A stretch of DNA of 64,000 bases from the NCBI RefSeq assembly GCF_900176485.1, contig NZ_FWYD01000014.1:23019-87018 (forward strand). The letters run 5' to 3'. Made by a program: the position numbers and the translations under genes. The notes under the pieces are model-generated. The model had not been told where the DNA came from. It saw only the letters and a program-made list of their open reading frames with translations, and did no database searches. The DNA is from Primorskyibacter flagellatus. GTDB lineage: Bacteria; Pseudomonadota; Alphaproteobacteria; Rhodobacterales; Rhodobacteraceae. Positions within the stretch are counted from its first letter, which is position 1. Every line of letters begins with the position of its first letter. Shown in pieces: positions 1-7,811 of this stretch.

Positions 1-168
1 CAGTTCGACCGGCAATTGCGGATTCCGCGTTGCCGCGTCGCATCGGTAAGACTGTCGGACCGCGGCACTTGATCCCCTGCCCCGCATCGATCGATGCGTT
101 TGAAATGGCCCGTCACGCTGCCACAATCTGAAAAAGAGCGCGCGGAAGCGCCCAATTCGGTCAAGCCG

Positions 169-627
169 TCACAGTGGCAACGCGGTGGTGGATTTGATTT
201 CCTCCATCGACAGCAAGGCCGTGACGTTATGCACGCGCACTTCCGAGATCAGCGCCTGATAAAAGCTGTCATAGGCGCGGGCGTTCTTGACCCGGACTTT
301 CAGGATATAGTCGATATCCCCCGCCAGACGATGCGCCTCCTGCACTTCCGGACGTTCTTTCAATGCCTTGAGGAAGGCTTGCTGCCAGGCCGCCTCGTGT
401 TCGCTGGTGCGGATCAGGACAAAGAAACACGCTTCGAATCCCAATGCTTCGGCATCCAGCACGACGGTCTGTTTGCCGATCACGCCAGCTTCGCGCATTT
501 TGCGGATTCGGTTCCATACCGGCGTCTTGGAAGACCCCACTTCCTTCGCGATATCGTCCAGCGACTGGCTGGCATCCTTCTGCAATGCCCTGAGGATGTT
601 CCGGTCTGTTTCGTCCATGCGCGCCAT
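169..627 (-). CDS. Lrp/AsnC family transcriptional regulator
   Basis: A 152-residue DNA-binding regulator of normal Lrp length. The N-terminal part (about residues 5-60) is the AsnC-type winged helix-turn-helix, opening TDRNILRALQKDAS and including SSKTPVWNRIRKMREAGVI. Residues 65-150 form the RAM/AsnC ligand and oligomerisation domain (GDIDYILKVRVKN). The ATG at 627 follows GAAAGGTG at a 5-nt spacing. The gene is divergent from the siroheme/sulfite reduction operon, with 150 bp between starts that holds two similar palindromic A/T-rich elements. By position it probably controls the cys genes, with cysteine or another sulfur amino acid as a plausible effector; that role is inference. Family assignment is firm. 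Confidence 0.93.
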   Translation of the reverse strand: MARMDETDRNILRALQKDASQSLDDIAKEVGSSKTPVWNRIRKMREAGVIGKQTVVLDAEALGFEACFFVLIRTSEHEAAWQQAFLKALKERPEVQEAHRLAGDIDYILKVRVKNARAYDSFYQALISEVRVHNVTALLSMEEIKSTTALPL

Positions 628-646
628 GATTTCACCTTTCGGCTAT

Positions 647-736
647 AAATCGGGAAAAATTCTCTCCCCGCCCCTCAAGTTAGAACATCTCGTCCTTATT
701 GGGCCAGGTGTCTAGGCAAAATCGGGAAAATTTTCC
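647..736. promoter_or_regulatory. Putative Lrp-type operator pair between lrp-like gene and cobA
   Basis: Two copies of a closely similar element, AAATCGGGAAAAATTCTC at 647-664 and AAATCGGGAAAATTTTCC at 718-735, lie in the divergent promoter region about 71 bp apart. The second contains a perfect 12-bp palindrome, GGAAAATTTTCC (725-736), followed directly by CCTATATAGG (735-744), which could hold a -10 element for cobA. Repeated A/T-centred palindromes at helical spacing suit Lrp-family octamers that wrap DNA. Binding by the adjacent regulator is inferred from position only. Confidence 0.5.
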
Positions 737-777
737 TATATAGGGGGCAAGAAACATACCCGAACGAGGACTGCGCC

Positions 778-1737
778 ATGATGCATCTTTCGACTATTCC
801 AAACCGCGCAAGCCTTCCGCTGATGCAGCGCGCCTTGTCGCGCCTCGCCACTGCCCTGCGAAAGGTGGCGGACACGCTCGCGGCAGAAAGTGCTCAGTCG
901 GCGCGCATTGAATCTAAAGACCGCCTTGGGACCTCGCAAGCTGAAGGCTCTGTAACTGACCTGACAGCCATCCTCGATACGCGCCTCGGTCATGTGGCCT
1001 TTGTGGGGGCCGGCCCCGGCGATCCCGACCTGCTGACGCTCAAGGCCCGCCGCGCGCTGGATGAGGCAGAGGTCGTGATCCACGACCGCCTGATCAGCCC
1101 GGCGATCCTTGCGCTTGTGAATCCCTCCGCGCGGCTGGTCGATGCGGGCAAGGAAGGCTTTGGCCCGTCGATGACACAGGAAGACATCAATGCGCTGATC
1201 GTTGCGCATAGCCGGACGGGTGCGCGCGTCGTGCGCCTGAAATCCGGCGATGCCACGGTGTTCGGGCGCCTTGACGAAGAGATCGACGCTTGCGATGCCG
1301 CAGATGTCAGCTGGCACATCGTGCCCGGTATCACTGCGGCGTCTGCTGCTGTGGCCTCTATCGGGCAAAGTCTGACAAAGCGCGGCCGCAACAGCTCCGT
1401 CCGTTTTCTGACCGGCCATGACACAAAGGGCTTTGCCGATCACGACTGGCGGGCACTGGCACAGCCGGGCGAGGTTGCCGCCATCTATATGGGCAAGAAA
1501 TCGGCCCGTTTCATTCAAGGCCGTCTGATCATGCACGGCGCGGATCCGGCAACGCCCGTGACCGTGGTCGAAAACGCCAGCCGCCACGATCAGCGCGTTC
1601 TGTCCTCGACCCTCGCCACCCTGCCCGCCGATCTTGCAGGTGGCGGCATGACCGGTCCGGCCCTCACATTCTACGGCTTGGCACCTCGTGCCGCAGCCGA
1701 AGCGCAAAACGACATTCCCCAACAGGAGCTTGCCTGA
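778..1737 (+). CDS. cobA: Uroporphyrinogen-III C-methyltransferase (SUMT), siroheme pathway
   Basis: A 319-residue SAM-dependent enzyme that methylates uroporphyrinogen III to precorrin-2, the first committed step to the siroheme used by the sulfite reductase encoded downstream. The tetrapyrrole methylase domain starts near residue 72, with the SAM loop GAGPGD at 78-83, then the LKSGDATVFGR and VPGITAASAA motifs. The first 70 residues are a non-catalytic extension with an amphipathic helix (PLMQRALSRLATALRKVAD). There is no N-terminal NAD-dependent dehydrogenase/ferrochelatase domain as in full CysG, so those steps must be encoded elsewhere. The start follows CGAGGA at 764-769. It is first in the operon; the DUF2849 gene starts 1 nt after its stop. 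Confidence 0.93.
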   Translation: MMHLSTIPNRASLPLMQRALSRLATALRKVADTLAAESAQSARIESKDRLGTSQAEGSVTDLTAILDTRLGHVAFVGAGPGDPDLLTLKARRALDEAEVVIHDRLISPAILALVNPSARLVDAGKEGFGPSMTQEDINALIVAHSRTGARVVRLKSGDATVFGRLDEEIDACDAADVSWHIVPGITAASAAVASIGQSLTKRGRNSSVRFLTGHDTKGFADHDWRALAQPGEVAAIYMGKKSARFIQGRLIMHGADPATPVTVVENASRHDQRVLSSTLATLPADLAGGGMTGPALTFYGLAPRAAAEAQNDIPQQELA

Positions 1738-1738
1738 C

Positions 1739-2038
1739 ATGCCCCGCATCTACACCCCAAAGGTCGTCACAGCCAACGCATTGATCGAGGGCGACGTCAT
1801 TTACCTGACCGCCAATGACAGCTGGACCCGCGATCTTTCGTCAGCCGAGATCCTGACCGACGAAGCACATGCGCAGTTGCGCCTGCTGGAGGCCGACAGC
1901 CGCCAGGACGAGGCGGTGGGCGCGTATCTTGCGGATGTCAAACCCGGCAAGACCGGACCGGAGCCCACCCATTTCCGTGAAGATTTCAGGCGCACCGGCC
2001 CCTCCAACTATTTCCACGGCAAGCAGGCACAGCGCTGA
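1739..2038 (+). CDS. DUF2849 domain protein in sulfite reduction operon
   Basis: A 99-residue soluble protein beginning MPRIYTPKVVTANALIEGDV and matching the DUF2849 family, which I know as a small partner repeatedly encoded between cobA/cysG and cysI in alphaproteobacteria. It has no cysteine pairs, membrane segments or recognisable catalytic motif. The chosen ATG lies directly after the cobA TGA (1735-1737), a layout typical of translational coupling; a longer reading from 1688 would overlap cobA. A role in assembly or electron delivery for sulfite reductase is inferred from conserved position only. Confidence 0.82.
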   Translation: MPRIYTPKVVTANALIEGDVIYLTANDSWTRDLSSAEILTDEAHAQLRLLEADSRQDEAVGAYLADVKPGKTGPEPTHFREDFRRTGPSNYFHGKQAQR

Positions 2039-2046
2039 ACGAGAAC

Positions 2047-2066
2047 AGGCCTGAGAACAGGCTTTT
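2047..2066 (+). terminator. Short hairpin with U-run between DUF2849 gene and cysI (possible attenuator)
   Basis: AGGCCTG at 2047-2053 can pair with CAGGCTT (2058-2064) around an AGAA loop and is followed by TTTT. It sits in the 79-nt gap between the DUF2849 gene and cysI. The stem is only 7 bp with one G-U pair, so partial termination or processing is more likely than a full stop. The stem arises from two direct copies of GAGAACAGGC (2041-2050 and 2053-2062). Confidence 0.35.
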
Positions 2067-2117
2067 CCGGATCTTCTGAACGAAGGTTTGACGGCGCTCA
2101 CCCGAAAGGATGACACC

Positions 2118-3791
2118 ATGTATCAATATTCCGATTTCGACGCCGCCTTTGTGGCGTCCCGCAACAGCCAGTTCCGTCAGCAGGTCGAGCGCCGCATTGA
2201 TGGCAGCCTGACCGAGGATGAATTCCGCCCGCTGCGCCTGATGAACGGGCTGTATCTGCAATTGCACGCCTACATGCTGCGCGTGGCGATCCCCTATGGC
2301 ACGCTCAGCAGCACACAGCTGCGACAGTTGGCATATGTGGCGCAGAAATGGGATCGTGGCTACGGCCACTTCACCACGCGCCAGAACATGCAGTTCAACT
2401 GGCCAAAGCTGTCGGACGTGCCCGATATTCTGGACGCGCTGGCCAAGGTGCAGTTGCATGCGATCCAGACCTCCGGCAACACTATCCGCAACGTGACTGC
2501 GGACCATTTTGCAGGTGCCGCGGCCGACGAGATCGCCGACCCCCGACCCGTGGCAGAGCTGATCCGGCAATGGTCCACCGACCATCCGGAATTCCAGTTC
2601 CTGCCCCGCAAGTTCAAGATCGCCATCACCGGATCCCCAAATGACCGCGCCGTGACCAAGGCGCATGACATCGGTCTTCGCATGGTCGAGCAGAACGGCG
2701 AGCCGGGCTTTGAGGTGATCGTGGGTGGTGGTCTCGGCCGCACGCCGATGATCGGCAAGGTGGTGCGTGATTTTCTGCCCCGCGCCGATCTGCTGCCCTA
2801 TCTGGAGGCGATCGTCAGCGTCTGGAACCTGCTGGGCCGCCGTGACAACAAGTTCAAGTCGCGCATCAAGATCACCGTGCACGAGCATGGCATCGATGAC
2901 ATTCGCGCCCGGGTCGAAGAACGTTTCGAGACGCTGAAACCCGCTTTCAACGGCGTTGATCAGGACATCCTCGCCGGTATCGAGGCACAATTCGCGCCGC
3001 CCGAATTTCGTGTGGGCCCAACCGATCTCTATGACGCCGCCTATGCGAATGACCCGGTGTTCCGTAGCTGGGCCGACACGAACCTCGCCGCGCACAGGGC
3101 CGAAGGCTACGCCATCGTGCAGGTCAGCCTGAAAAAGCAGGGCGAAACACCGGGCGATGCCAGCACCGAACAGATGCGGCTTCTGGCTGATCTGGCAGAG
3201 CGCTACGGCCATGACGAATTGCGTATCAGCCATGAGCAGAACGTGATCCTGCCGCATGTCCACAAATCCGACCTGCCCGCGATCCATGCCGAATTGAAAG
3301 CGCAGCGGCTGGCGACAGCCAATATCGGGTTGATCTCGGACATCATCGCCTGCCCCGGCATGGATTACTGCACGCTGGCCACGGCGCGTTCCATCCCGAT
3401 CGCGCAAGAGATCGCGACACGCTTTGACGAGTTGAAGCTGGAGCATGACATCGGCGCGCTCAAGATCAAGATCTCGGGCTGCATCAACGCCTGCGGGCAT
3501 CATCATGTCGGCCATATCGGCATTCTGGGTCTCGACCGTGCAGGCGTAGAAAACTACCAGATCACGCTGGGCGGAGACCACACGGAAACCGCGGCCTTGG
3601 GCGACCGCACGGGCCGTGGCTTTGCCGCCGACGAGGTTATTCCGGCCATCGAACGTCTGATCCATGCCTATCTCGACCTGCGCGACGACCGGGCAGAGAC
3701 CTTCCTTGACGCCTATCGCCGCCTTGGTGCTGATCCGTTCAAGGCCGCGCTTTACCCCGAGAAACAGGAAAGCCGGGCAAATGCCGCGTGA
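2118..3791 (+). CDS. cysI: Sulfite reductase, hemoprotein (siroheme/4Fe-4S) subunit
   Basis: A 557-residue assimilatory reductase carrying sulfite to sulfide with six electrons. The coupled siroheme/4Fe-4S site is visible as CPGMDYC (Cys412, Cys418) and CINAC (Cys455, Cys459), the CX5C...CX3C signature. The N-terminal ferredoxin-like half has the conserved KWDRGYGHFTTRQNMQFNW stretch. The ATG at 2118 is preceded by GAAAGGA; an upstream GTG at 2088 is in frame but lacks a ribosome site. No flavoprotein cysJ is adjacent, so electrons may come from ferredoxin, which would explain the ferredoxin-NADP reductase ending this operon (inference). It overlaps cysH by 11 nt. A nitrite reductase is excluded mainly by context. 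Confidence 0.93.
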   Translation: MYQYSDFDAAFVASRNSQFRQQVERRIDGSLTEDEFRPLRLMNGLYLQLHAYMLRVAIPYGTLSSTQLRQLAYVAQKWDRGYGHFTTRQNMQFNWPKLSDVPDILDALAKVQLHAIQTSGNTIRNVTADHFAGAAADEIADPRPVAELIRQWSTDHPEFQFLPRKFKIAITGSPNDRAVTKAHDIGLRMVEQNGEPGFEVIVGGGLGRTPMIGKVVRDFLPRADLLPYLEAIVSVWNLLGRRDNKFKSRIKITVHEHGIDDIRARVEERFETLKPAFNGVDQDILAGIEAQFAPPEFRVGPTDLYDAAYANDPVFRSWADTNLAAHRAEGYAIVQVSLKKQGETPGDASTEQMRLLADLAERYGHDELRISHEQNVILPHVHKSDLPAIHAELKAQRLATANIGLISDIIACPGMDYCTLATARSIPIAQEIATRFDELKLEHDIGALKIKISGCINACGHHHVGHIGILGLDRAGVENYQITLGGDHTETAALGDRTGRGFAADEVIPAIERLIHAYLDLRDDRAETFLDAYRRLGADPFKAALYPEKQESRANAA

Positions 3792-4563
3792 TACACCCGT
3801 TCACGCGGGCGCGCACGCCCCCGAGCGGGAATCGCTGACGGATCTGCGCGCCCGCGTCGCTGAACTGAACACGCGCTACCGGCATCACGGGGCGACAACT
3901 GTTCTGCGCGCGGCGCTGGATGACCCGTTGGCGGGCGACCTTGCGCTGGTGTCCAGCTTTGGTGCGGAATCGGTGGTGCTGCTGCATTTGCTTGCGGTGA
4001 CCGACCGCAGCACCCCGGTGCTGTTCATTGACACGCAGTTGCTGTTTGCTGAGACGCTGGTCTATCAGCAAGAGCTGAGCGAGCGGTTGGGTCTGACCGA
4101 TGTGCGCATCATTCGCGCCAGCGACGAAGATCTGGCGCAGCGCGACCCCTACGGCGCATTGCGCTTCAGCGATACGGATGCCTGCTGCGATCTGCGCAAG
4201 ACAGTACCACTGAACCGCGCGCTGTCCGGATTTGACGGTTGGATCACCGGACGCAAGCGGTTCCAGTCCGGCACCCGCGCGGCGATGGATTTCTTCGAGG
4301 CCGAGGAAGACACGGGCCGGGTCAAGGTCAATCCGCTGGCGCATTGGGCACCTGACGACGTGCGCGCCTATATGGAAGAAAACCGCCTGCCCCGGCACCC
4401 GCTGGTGGCGCAGGGCTACCCGTCTATCGGCTGCGCCCCCTGCACCAGCAAGGTGGCACCGGGCGAAGATCCGCGCGCCGGACGGTGGCGCGGACAGGAC
4501 AAGACAGAATGTGGCATCCACCTGGTCGATGGCCGGATGGTGCAAAAAGGAGAGACAGCATGA
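3781..4563 (+). CDS. cysH: Phosphoadenylyl/adenylyl-sulfate reductase, 4Fe-4S APS type
   Basis: A 260-residue thioredoxin- or glutathione-dependent reductase releasing sulfite from activated sulfate. The PP-loop region reads SFGAESVVLLHL. The iron-sulfur cysteines of the APS-reducing subtype are present: the pair Cys135-Cys136 (DACCDLRK) and Cys218-X2-Cys221 (GCAPCTSK). The catalytic cysteine is Cys244 in ECGIHL. This set indicates APS rather than PAPS as substrate. The ATG at 3781 lies inside the end of cysI (11-nt overlap); a longer reading from 3664 would run deep into cysI. The stop overlaps the DUF934 start as ATGA. No ATP sulfurylase gene is in the window. Confidence 0.93.
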   Translation: MPRDTPVHAGAHAPERESLTDLRARVAELNTRYRHHGATTVLRAALDDPLAGDLALVSSFGAESVVLLHLLAVTDRSTPVLFIDTQLLFAETLVYQQELSERLGLTDVRIIRASDEDLAQRDPYGALRFSDTDACCDLRKTVPLNRALSGFDGWITGRKRFQSGTRAAMDFFEAEEDTGRVKVNPLAHWAPDDVRAYMEENRLPRHPLVAQGYPSIGCAPCTSKVAPGEDPRAGRWRGQDKTECGIHLVDGRMVQKGETA

Positions 4564-4967
4564 GCGTGATCGTCACTGATACAGGTTTTGCCAAAGACGA
4601 CTGGACCTGCGGCTATACAGAGATGGCCGATGCCGCCAATGACGTGGTGGCGCTGGACCTGCCCAGCGATGCCGACATCGACAGCGCGGTGGACAAGCTG
4701 GCAACGCTGCGCATGATACGCATCGACTTTCCCAGCTTTGCCGACGGGCGCGGCTTTACATTGGCGCGTCTGTTGCGGCTTCGCGGCTACAAGGGCCGTC
4801 TGCGCGCCCGTGGTCATGTGATCGCCGATCAGTATACGATGGCCCGCCGCTCGGGTTTTGACGAGATCGAGATTAGCGATGATCTGGCCACCCGCCAACC
4901 CGCCAGCCAATGGCAGTTCCGGGCCGGCTGGACGCAGAACGATTATCAGTCGCGGCTGCGTGGATAG
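4560..4967 (+). CDS. DUF934 family protein, sulfite reduction-associated
   Basis: A 135-residue soluble protein of the DUF934 family, often labelled as an oxidoreductase probably involved in sulfite reduction. The conserved stretch RIDFPSFADGRGFTLARLLR is clear, as is the C-terminal WQFRAGWTQNDYQSRLRG. It has no cofactor motif that I can identify. The ATG overlaps the cysH stop as ATGA, so the two are translationally coupled. Its fixed position after cysH in alphaproteobacteria suggests an accessory role in sulfite reduction, but the biochemical function is not established by anything visible here. Confidence 0.85.
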   Translation: MSVIVTDTGFAKDDWTCGYTEMADAANDVVALDLPSDADIDSAVDKLATLRMIRIDFPSFADGRGFTLARLLRLRGYKGRLRARGHVIADQYTMARRSGFDEIEISDDLATRQPASQWQFRAGWTQNDYQSRLRG

Positions 4968-5060
4968 CAGCCCGTCGCACCGCGTTTCGGCAACACGGAC
5001 GTTTGAGACCATTCGCCGCCGTTGCTCTGACATGCATCAACGCTTAATAGGAGGTACCGG

Positions 5061-5087
5061 TTGATCGACCGGACAGGAAAAACATGA
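5061..5087 (+). other. Possible 8-codon leader micro-ORF coupled to fpr
   Basis: A perfect Shine-Dalgarno AGGAGGT (5049-5055) lies 5 nt before a TTG that opens an 8-codon frame (reads MIDRTGKT). Its TGA at 5085-5087 overlaps the fpr ATG (5084-5086) as ATGA. The fpr gene also has its own weaker AGGA at 5075-5078. Such an arrangement could feed ribosomes into fpr. The frame is too short for coding statistics, so this is only a structural observation. Confidence 0.35.
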
Positions 5088-5935
5088 CCGAGTTGAAGCC
5101 CGTGAACCAAACCAGTGCCGTCAAGGCCACCCCGACCCTTCCCGATGCCCAGATCGTCACAGACGTGAAACACTGGACGGACCGTCTGTTCTCGTTCCGG
5201 GTATCGCGCCCTGCATCGCTGCGGTTCCGTTCGGGCGAGTTCGTGATGATCGGCCTGATGGGCGACCCGGACCCCAAGACCGGCAAACAGAAACCGCTGC
5301 TGCGCGCCTATTCCATCGCCTCGCCCGCATGGGATGAAGAGCTGGAGTTCTACTCGATCAAGGTGCAGGACGGCCCGCTGACCTCGCGCCTTCAGCATAT
5401 CAAGCCCGGCGACCAGATCATCCTGCGGCCCAAGCCCGTCGGCACGCTGGTGCATGATGCGCTGCTGCCCGGCAAACGCCTTTGGTTCTTTGCCACCGGT
5501 ACCGGCCTTGCCCCTTTCGCGTCCCTTATCCGCGAACCGCAGACCTATGAGGATTACGACCAGATCATCCTGACCCACACCTGCCGCGACGTGGCAGAGC
5601 TGGAATACGGCCGCAAACTGGTTGAAGACGTGCGCAACGACGCATTGCTGGCTGAACTGATGGGCGAAGGCTTTGCCGACAAGCTGGTCTACTATCCGAC
5701 CACCACCCGCGAACAAAGCCCCAGAATGGGCCGCGTGACCGACCTGCTGAAGGATGGCACGCTGTTCCGCGATCTCGGGATCGAGGGCATGTCGGCCAAG
5801 GATGACCGCGCGATGGTCTGCGGGTCAATCGGGTTGAACAAGGATCTCAAAGACATCCTTGAAAGCTTCGGCCTGCGCGAAGGTGCCAATTCCGATCCTG
5901 CCGAGTATGTGGTTGAAAAGGCGTTTGTCGGCTAG
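5084..5935 (+). CDS. fpr: Ferredoxin--NADP+ reductase
   Basis: A 283-residue FAD flavoprotein moving electrons between NADPH and ferredoxin or flavodoxin. The FAD-binding motif RAYSIASP and the NADP-binding motif ATGTGLAPFASLIRE are present in the expected order. The protein ends AEYVVEKAFVG, close to the C-terminal end typical of the bacterial Fpr subclass. It is the last gene of the sulfur cluster, 116 nt after the DUF934 gene, and is followed by a good terminator at 6026. Supplying electrons to the CysI-type reductase is a reasonable inference because no cysJ is seen. It is preceded by the possible micro-ORF. Confidence 0.94.
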   Translation: MTELKPVNQTSAVKATPTLPDAQIVTDVKHWTDRLFSFRVSRPASLRFRSGEFVMIGLMGDPDPKTGKQKPLLRAYSIASPAWDEELEFYSIKVQDGPLTSRLQHIKPGDQIILRPKPVGTLVHDALLPGKRLWFFATGTGLAPFASLIREPQTYEDYDQIILTHTCRDVAELEYGRKLVEDVRNDALLAELMGEGFADKLVYYPTTTREQSPRMGRVTDLLKDGTLFRDLGIEGMSAKDDRAMVCGSIGLNKDLKDILESFGLREGANSDPAEYVVEKAFVG

Positions 5936-6025
5936 AACGGCAAGCTCTTTTGTGTAGCGTGACGCGTGAATAGCGCGCTTTTTCAGCCACAGGCGTCAGG
6001 CCAAGGACATCGAATCCAAGCAACG

Positions 6026-6056
6026 CCCGCAGGACAGCCCGTCTTGCGGGTGTTTT
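6026..6056 (+). terminator. Rho-independent terminator after fpr
   Basis: CCCGCAGGAC (6026-6035) pairs over 10 bp (one G-U) with GTCTTGCGGG (6041-6050), 5-nt loop, then TGTTTT. It closes the sulfur operon. Confidence 0.8.
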
Positions 6057-6102
6057 CATGTTTTTCGCAGCGGTGAGCGGTGCCAGACAGCCCTGCAAGC
6101 AA

Positions 6103-6134
6103 ACGGGCCGCGCGTTTCCATTCGCACGGCCCGT
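6103..6134 (-). terminator. Terminator for the Ala/Glu-rich protein gene
   Basis: ACGGGCCG and CGGCCCGT form an 8-bp perfect stem around a 16-nt loop, 23 nt downstream of the minus-strand stop at 6157, followed on that strand by TTGCTTGC. The T-run is weak, but the position between two convergent genes fits. Confidence 0.6.
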
Positions 6135-6156
6135 CATGGGATCTGTTCAGATTGAC

Positions 6157-7038
6157 TTAGAGGTTCAACGCTTCACGCAGCTTTGCCAACATATCCTTGA
6201 GCATGGCAGGATCGTCCTTCACCTGCCCCAGGCCAGTTTTCAGCGCACCTTTCTCAAGCGCCCCCAGGTCAGAGTCGTCGAGCATCTGGAGCACTTTGTC
6301 GTAGTCGAAGCCATCCACGGTCAACAGCTCTTCGGCTGCCTCGGGGTCGGCGACCTCGGCAGAGGATGTCGCATCGGACGCGCCTTGCGTGGTTTCTTCA
6401 ACTGCTTCGCCAACATTGTCCGCCGCAGCGGTTGCCGTGTCGGCGACTGACGCCGCAGCATTGTCAGCGGCCTCTCTGGCAGCTGTGGTCGCATCGCTGG
6501 CCGCGTCCATCGCTTCGCCAACGGCAGACTCGACAACGTCTGCTGCGTCCTCAGCGACACCGGCGGCAGCTTCGCCCGCGCCCTCAGCCATGGCTGCGGC
6601 ATCATTCACGGCCTCCCCAACAGCATCGGCGGCACCTGAAGCGGCTTCTCCGGCAGCAGCGGCAACATTTTCGGCAGCCTCGGCGGCCTCTTCTGCGGTT
6701 CCGCCAGCGGCTTCGACGGCGTCACTTGCCAGTTCGCCCGCATTCTCGACGGCGCTGCCTACTGCGGCAGCGGCCCCGTCAACAGCACCGGCCACTTCTT
6801 CAGCGGCGGTTTCTGCGCCTTCGGTGATCGCATCAGCGCCCTCGTCAACGGCTGCTTCAATCGCGTCGCCGGTTTCTTCGGCCGCTTCGCCAACTTCTTC
6901 ATCCAGCGGTTCGGATGCCGCGACGGTTTCTGTCTGCTCGGCAATCTCGGCCTGCTCCGGCTGCTGTGTGCCGTTGAACCAAAGGTATCCGGCGACGACA
7001 ACGACAGCGGCCACCACGACCCAAATCAAGTTTCTCAT
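6157..7038 (-). CDS. Membrane-anchored Ala/Glu-rich repeat protein, hypothetical
   Basis: A 293-residue protein with one N-terminal membrane segment (about residues 4-20, LIWVVVAAVVVVAGYLW). A long low-complexity stretch (about 35-235) follows, of Ala, Glu, Asp, Gly and Val in short amphipathic units such as AEEAAEAAENVAAAAGEAAS, which resembles LEA-like or apolipoprotein-like helices. The last 60 residues are of normal complexity (VDGFDYDKVLQMLDDSDLGA) and probably form the folded, functional part. The start at 7038 has AGGAGAG upstream; a longer reading from 7140 lacks one. Topology is probably N-in with the repeats periplasmic. I do not recognise a named family. It is convergent with fpr and divergent from infC. 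Confidence 0.8.
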   Translation of the reverse strand: MRNLIWVVVAAVVVVAGYLWFNGTQQPEQAEIAEQTETVAASEPLDEEVGEAAEETGDAIEAAVDEGADAITEGAETAAEEVAGAVDGAAAAVGSAVENAGELASDAVEAAGGTAEEAAEAAENVAAAAGEAASGAADAVGEAVNDAAAMAEGAGEAAAGVAEDAADVVESAVGEAMDAASDATTAAREAADNAAASVADTATAAADNVGEAVEETTQGASDATSSAEVADPEAAEELLTVDGFDYDKVLQMLDDSDLGALEKGALKTGLGQVKDDPAMLKDMLAKLREALNL

Positions 7039-7171
7039 GGCAAAATCTCTCCTGGTTCCTCTGACCCCTGCTTGCCGGGGTCCGATTTCTCGTGCAGGTG
7101 TCCCCCACAGCCATGTAGTTCGCAAGGGGTAAATCCCCAACTTTAACCCTAAAACCCCTGATTTGCCGCTT

Positions 7172-7206
7172 GAATACGCAAGACGCCAAGTTTACCTTGC
7201 GCATTC
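7172..7206 (+). promoter_or_regulatory. Hairpin in the infC leader
   Basis: GAATACGCAAG (7172-7182) pairs with CTTGCGCATTC (7196-7206) at 10 of 11 positions around a 13-nt loop, ending 17 nt before the AAAGGA ribosome site of infC. It has no U-run, so it is not a terminator. A role in IF-3 translational control is only suggested by position. Confidence 0.4.
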
Positions 7207-7237
7207 GAGCACGCAACCTACCGAAAGGACAACGACC

Positions 7238-7783
7238 ATAGCCCGCAGACCTCATAATGCGCCACCGACACGCGAAACCGGACCCAAGGTGAACGAACGA
7301 ATTCGCGCCCCTGAAATCCGCCTGATCGGTGCCGAAGGCGAAAATGTCGGCGTGGTAACCCCCGCCCGCGCAATGGAAATGGCAGCCGATGTCGGTCTTG
7401 ATCTTGTCGAGATTTCGCCGAATGCCAATCCGCCCGTATGCAAGATCATGGATTTCGGCAAGTTCAAATATGAACAGCAGAAACGCGAATCCGAGGCACG
7501 CAAGAAACAGAAGACGATCGATGTGAAGGAGGTGAAATTCCGCCCCAACACCGATACGCATGACTATGACGTCAAGATGCGCAACGTGTTCCGGTTTCTG
7601 GAAGGTGGCGACAAGGTGAAGGTGACTCTGCGTTTCCGGGGCCGTGAAATGGCGCACCAGAATCTTGGTCGCGGACTGCTGGAGCGGATTGCCGAGGACG
7701 CCAAGGAAGTCGGCAAGGTCGAAAACATGCCCAAGATGGAAGGTCGTCAGATGATCATGATGATCGGCCCGCTTACCAAATAA
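7238..7783 (+). CDS. infC: Translation initiation factor IF-3, AUA start
   Basis: A 181-residue initiation factor that binds the 30S subunit and proofreads start codon selection. The family N-terminal domain is seen as [23 protein letters not shown], the linker region as [18 protein letters not shown], and the C-terminal domain as [18 protein letters not shown]. The usual alphaproteobacterial beginning (M)ARRPHNAPP maps to an ATA codon at 7238, 8 nt after AAAGGA (7224-7229). The only in-frame ATG (7163) has no ribosome site and adds 25 unconserved residues. Use of a rare start is the known basis of IF-3 self-control. rpmI/rplT do not follow; the next genes are unrelated and on the other strand. 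Confidence 0.93.
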   Translation: MARRPHNAPPTRETGPKVNERIRAPEIRLIGAEGENVGVVTPARAMEMAADVGLDLVEISPNANPPVCKIMDFGKFKYEQQKRESEARKKQKTIDVKEVKFRPNTDTHDYDVKMRNVFRFLEGGDKVKVTLRFRGREMAHQNLGRGLLERIAEDAKEVGKVENMPKMEGRQMIMMIGPLTK

Positions 7784-7811
7784 ATCCGGGTTTTCCCTGA
7801 TTTTCCGACAG

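Noticed and set aside
131..152. Possible terminator after the lrp gene (GCGC/GCGC stem followed on the minus strand by a T-run)
   Set aside because: The stem is only 4 bp, so it is not distinguishable from chance despite the T-run.
1986..3665. 559-codon minus-strand frame opposite cysI
   Set aside because: It is the complement of a certain gene with intact Fe-S motifs; the long opposite frame follows from high GC third positions.
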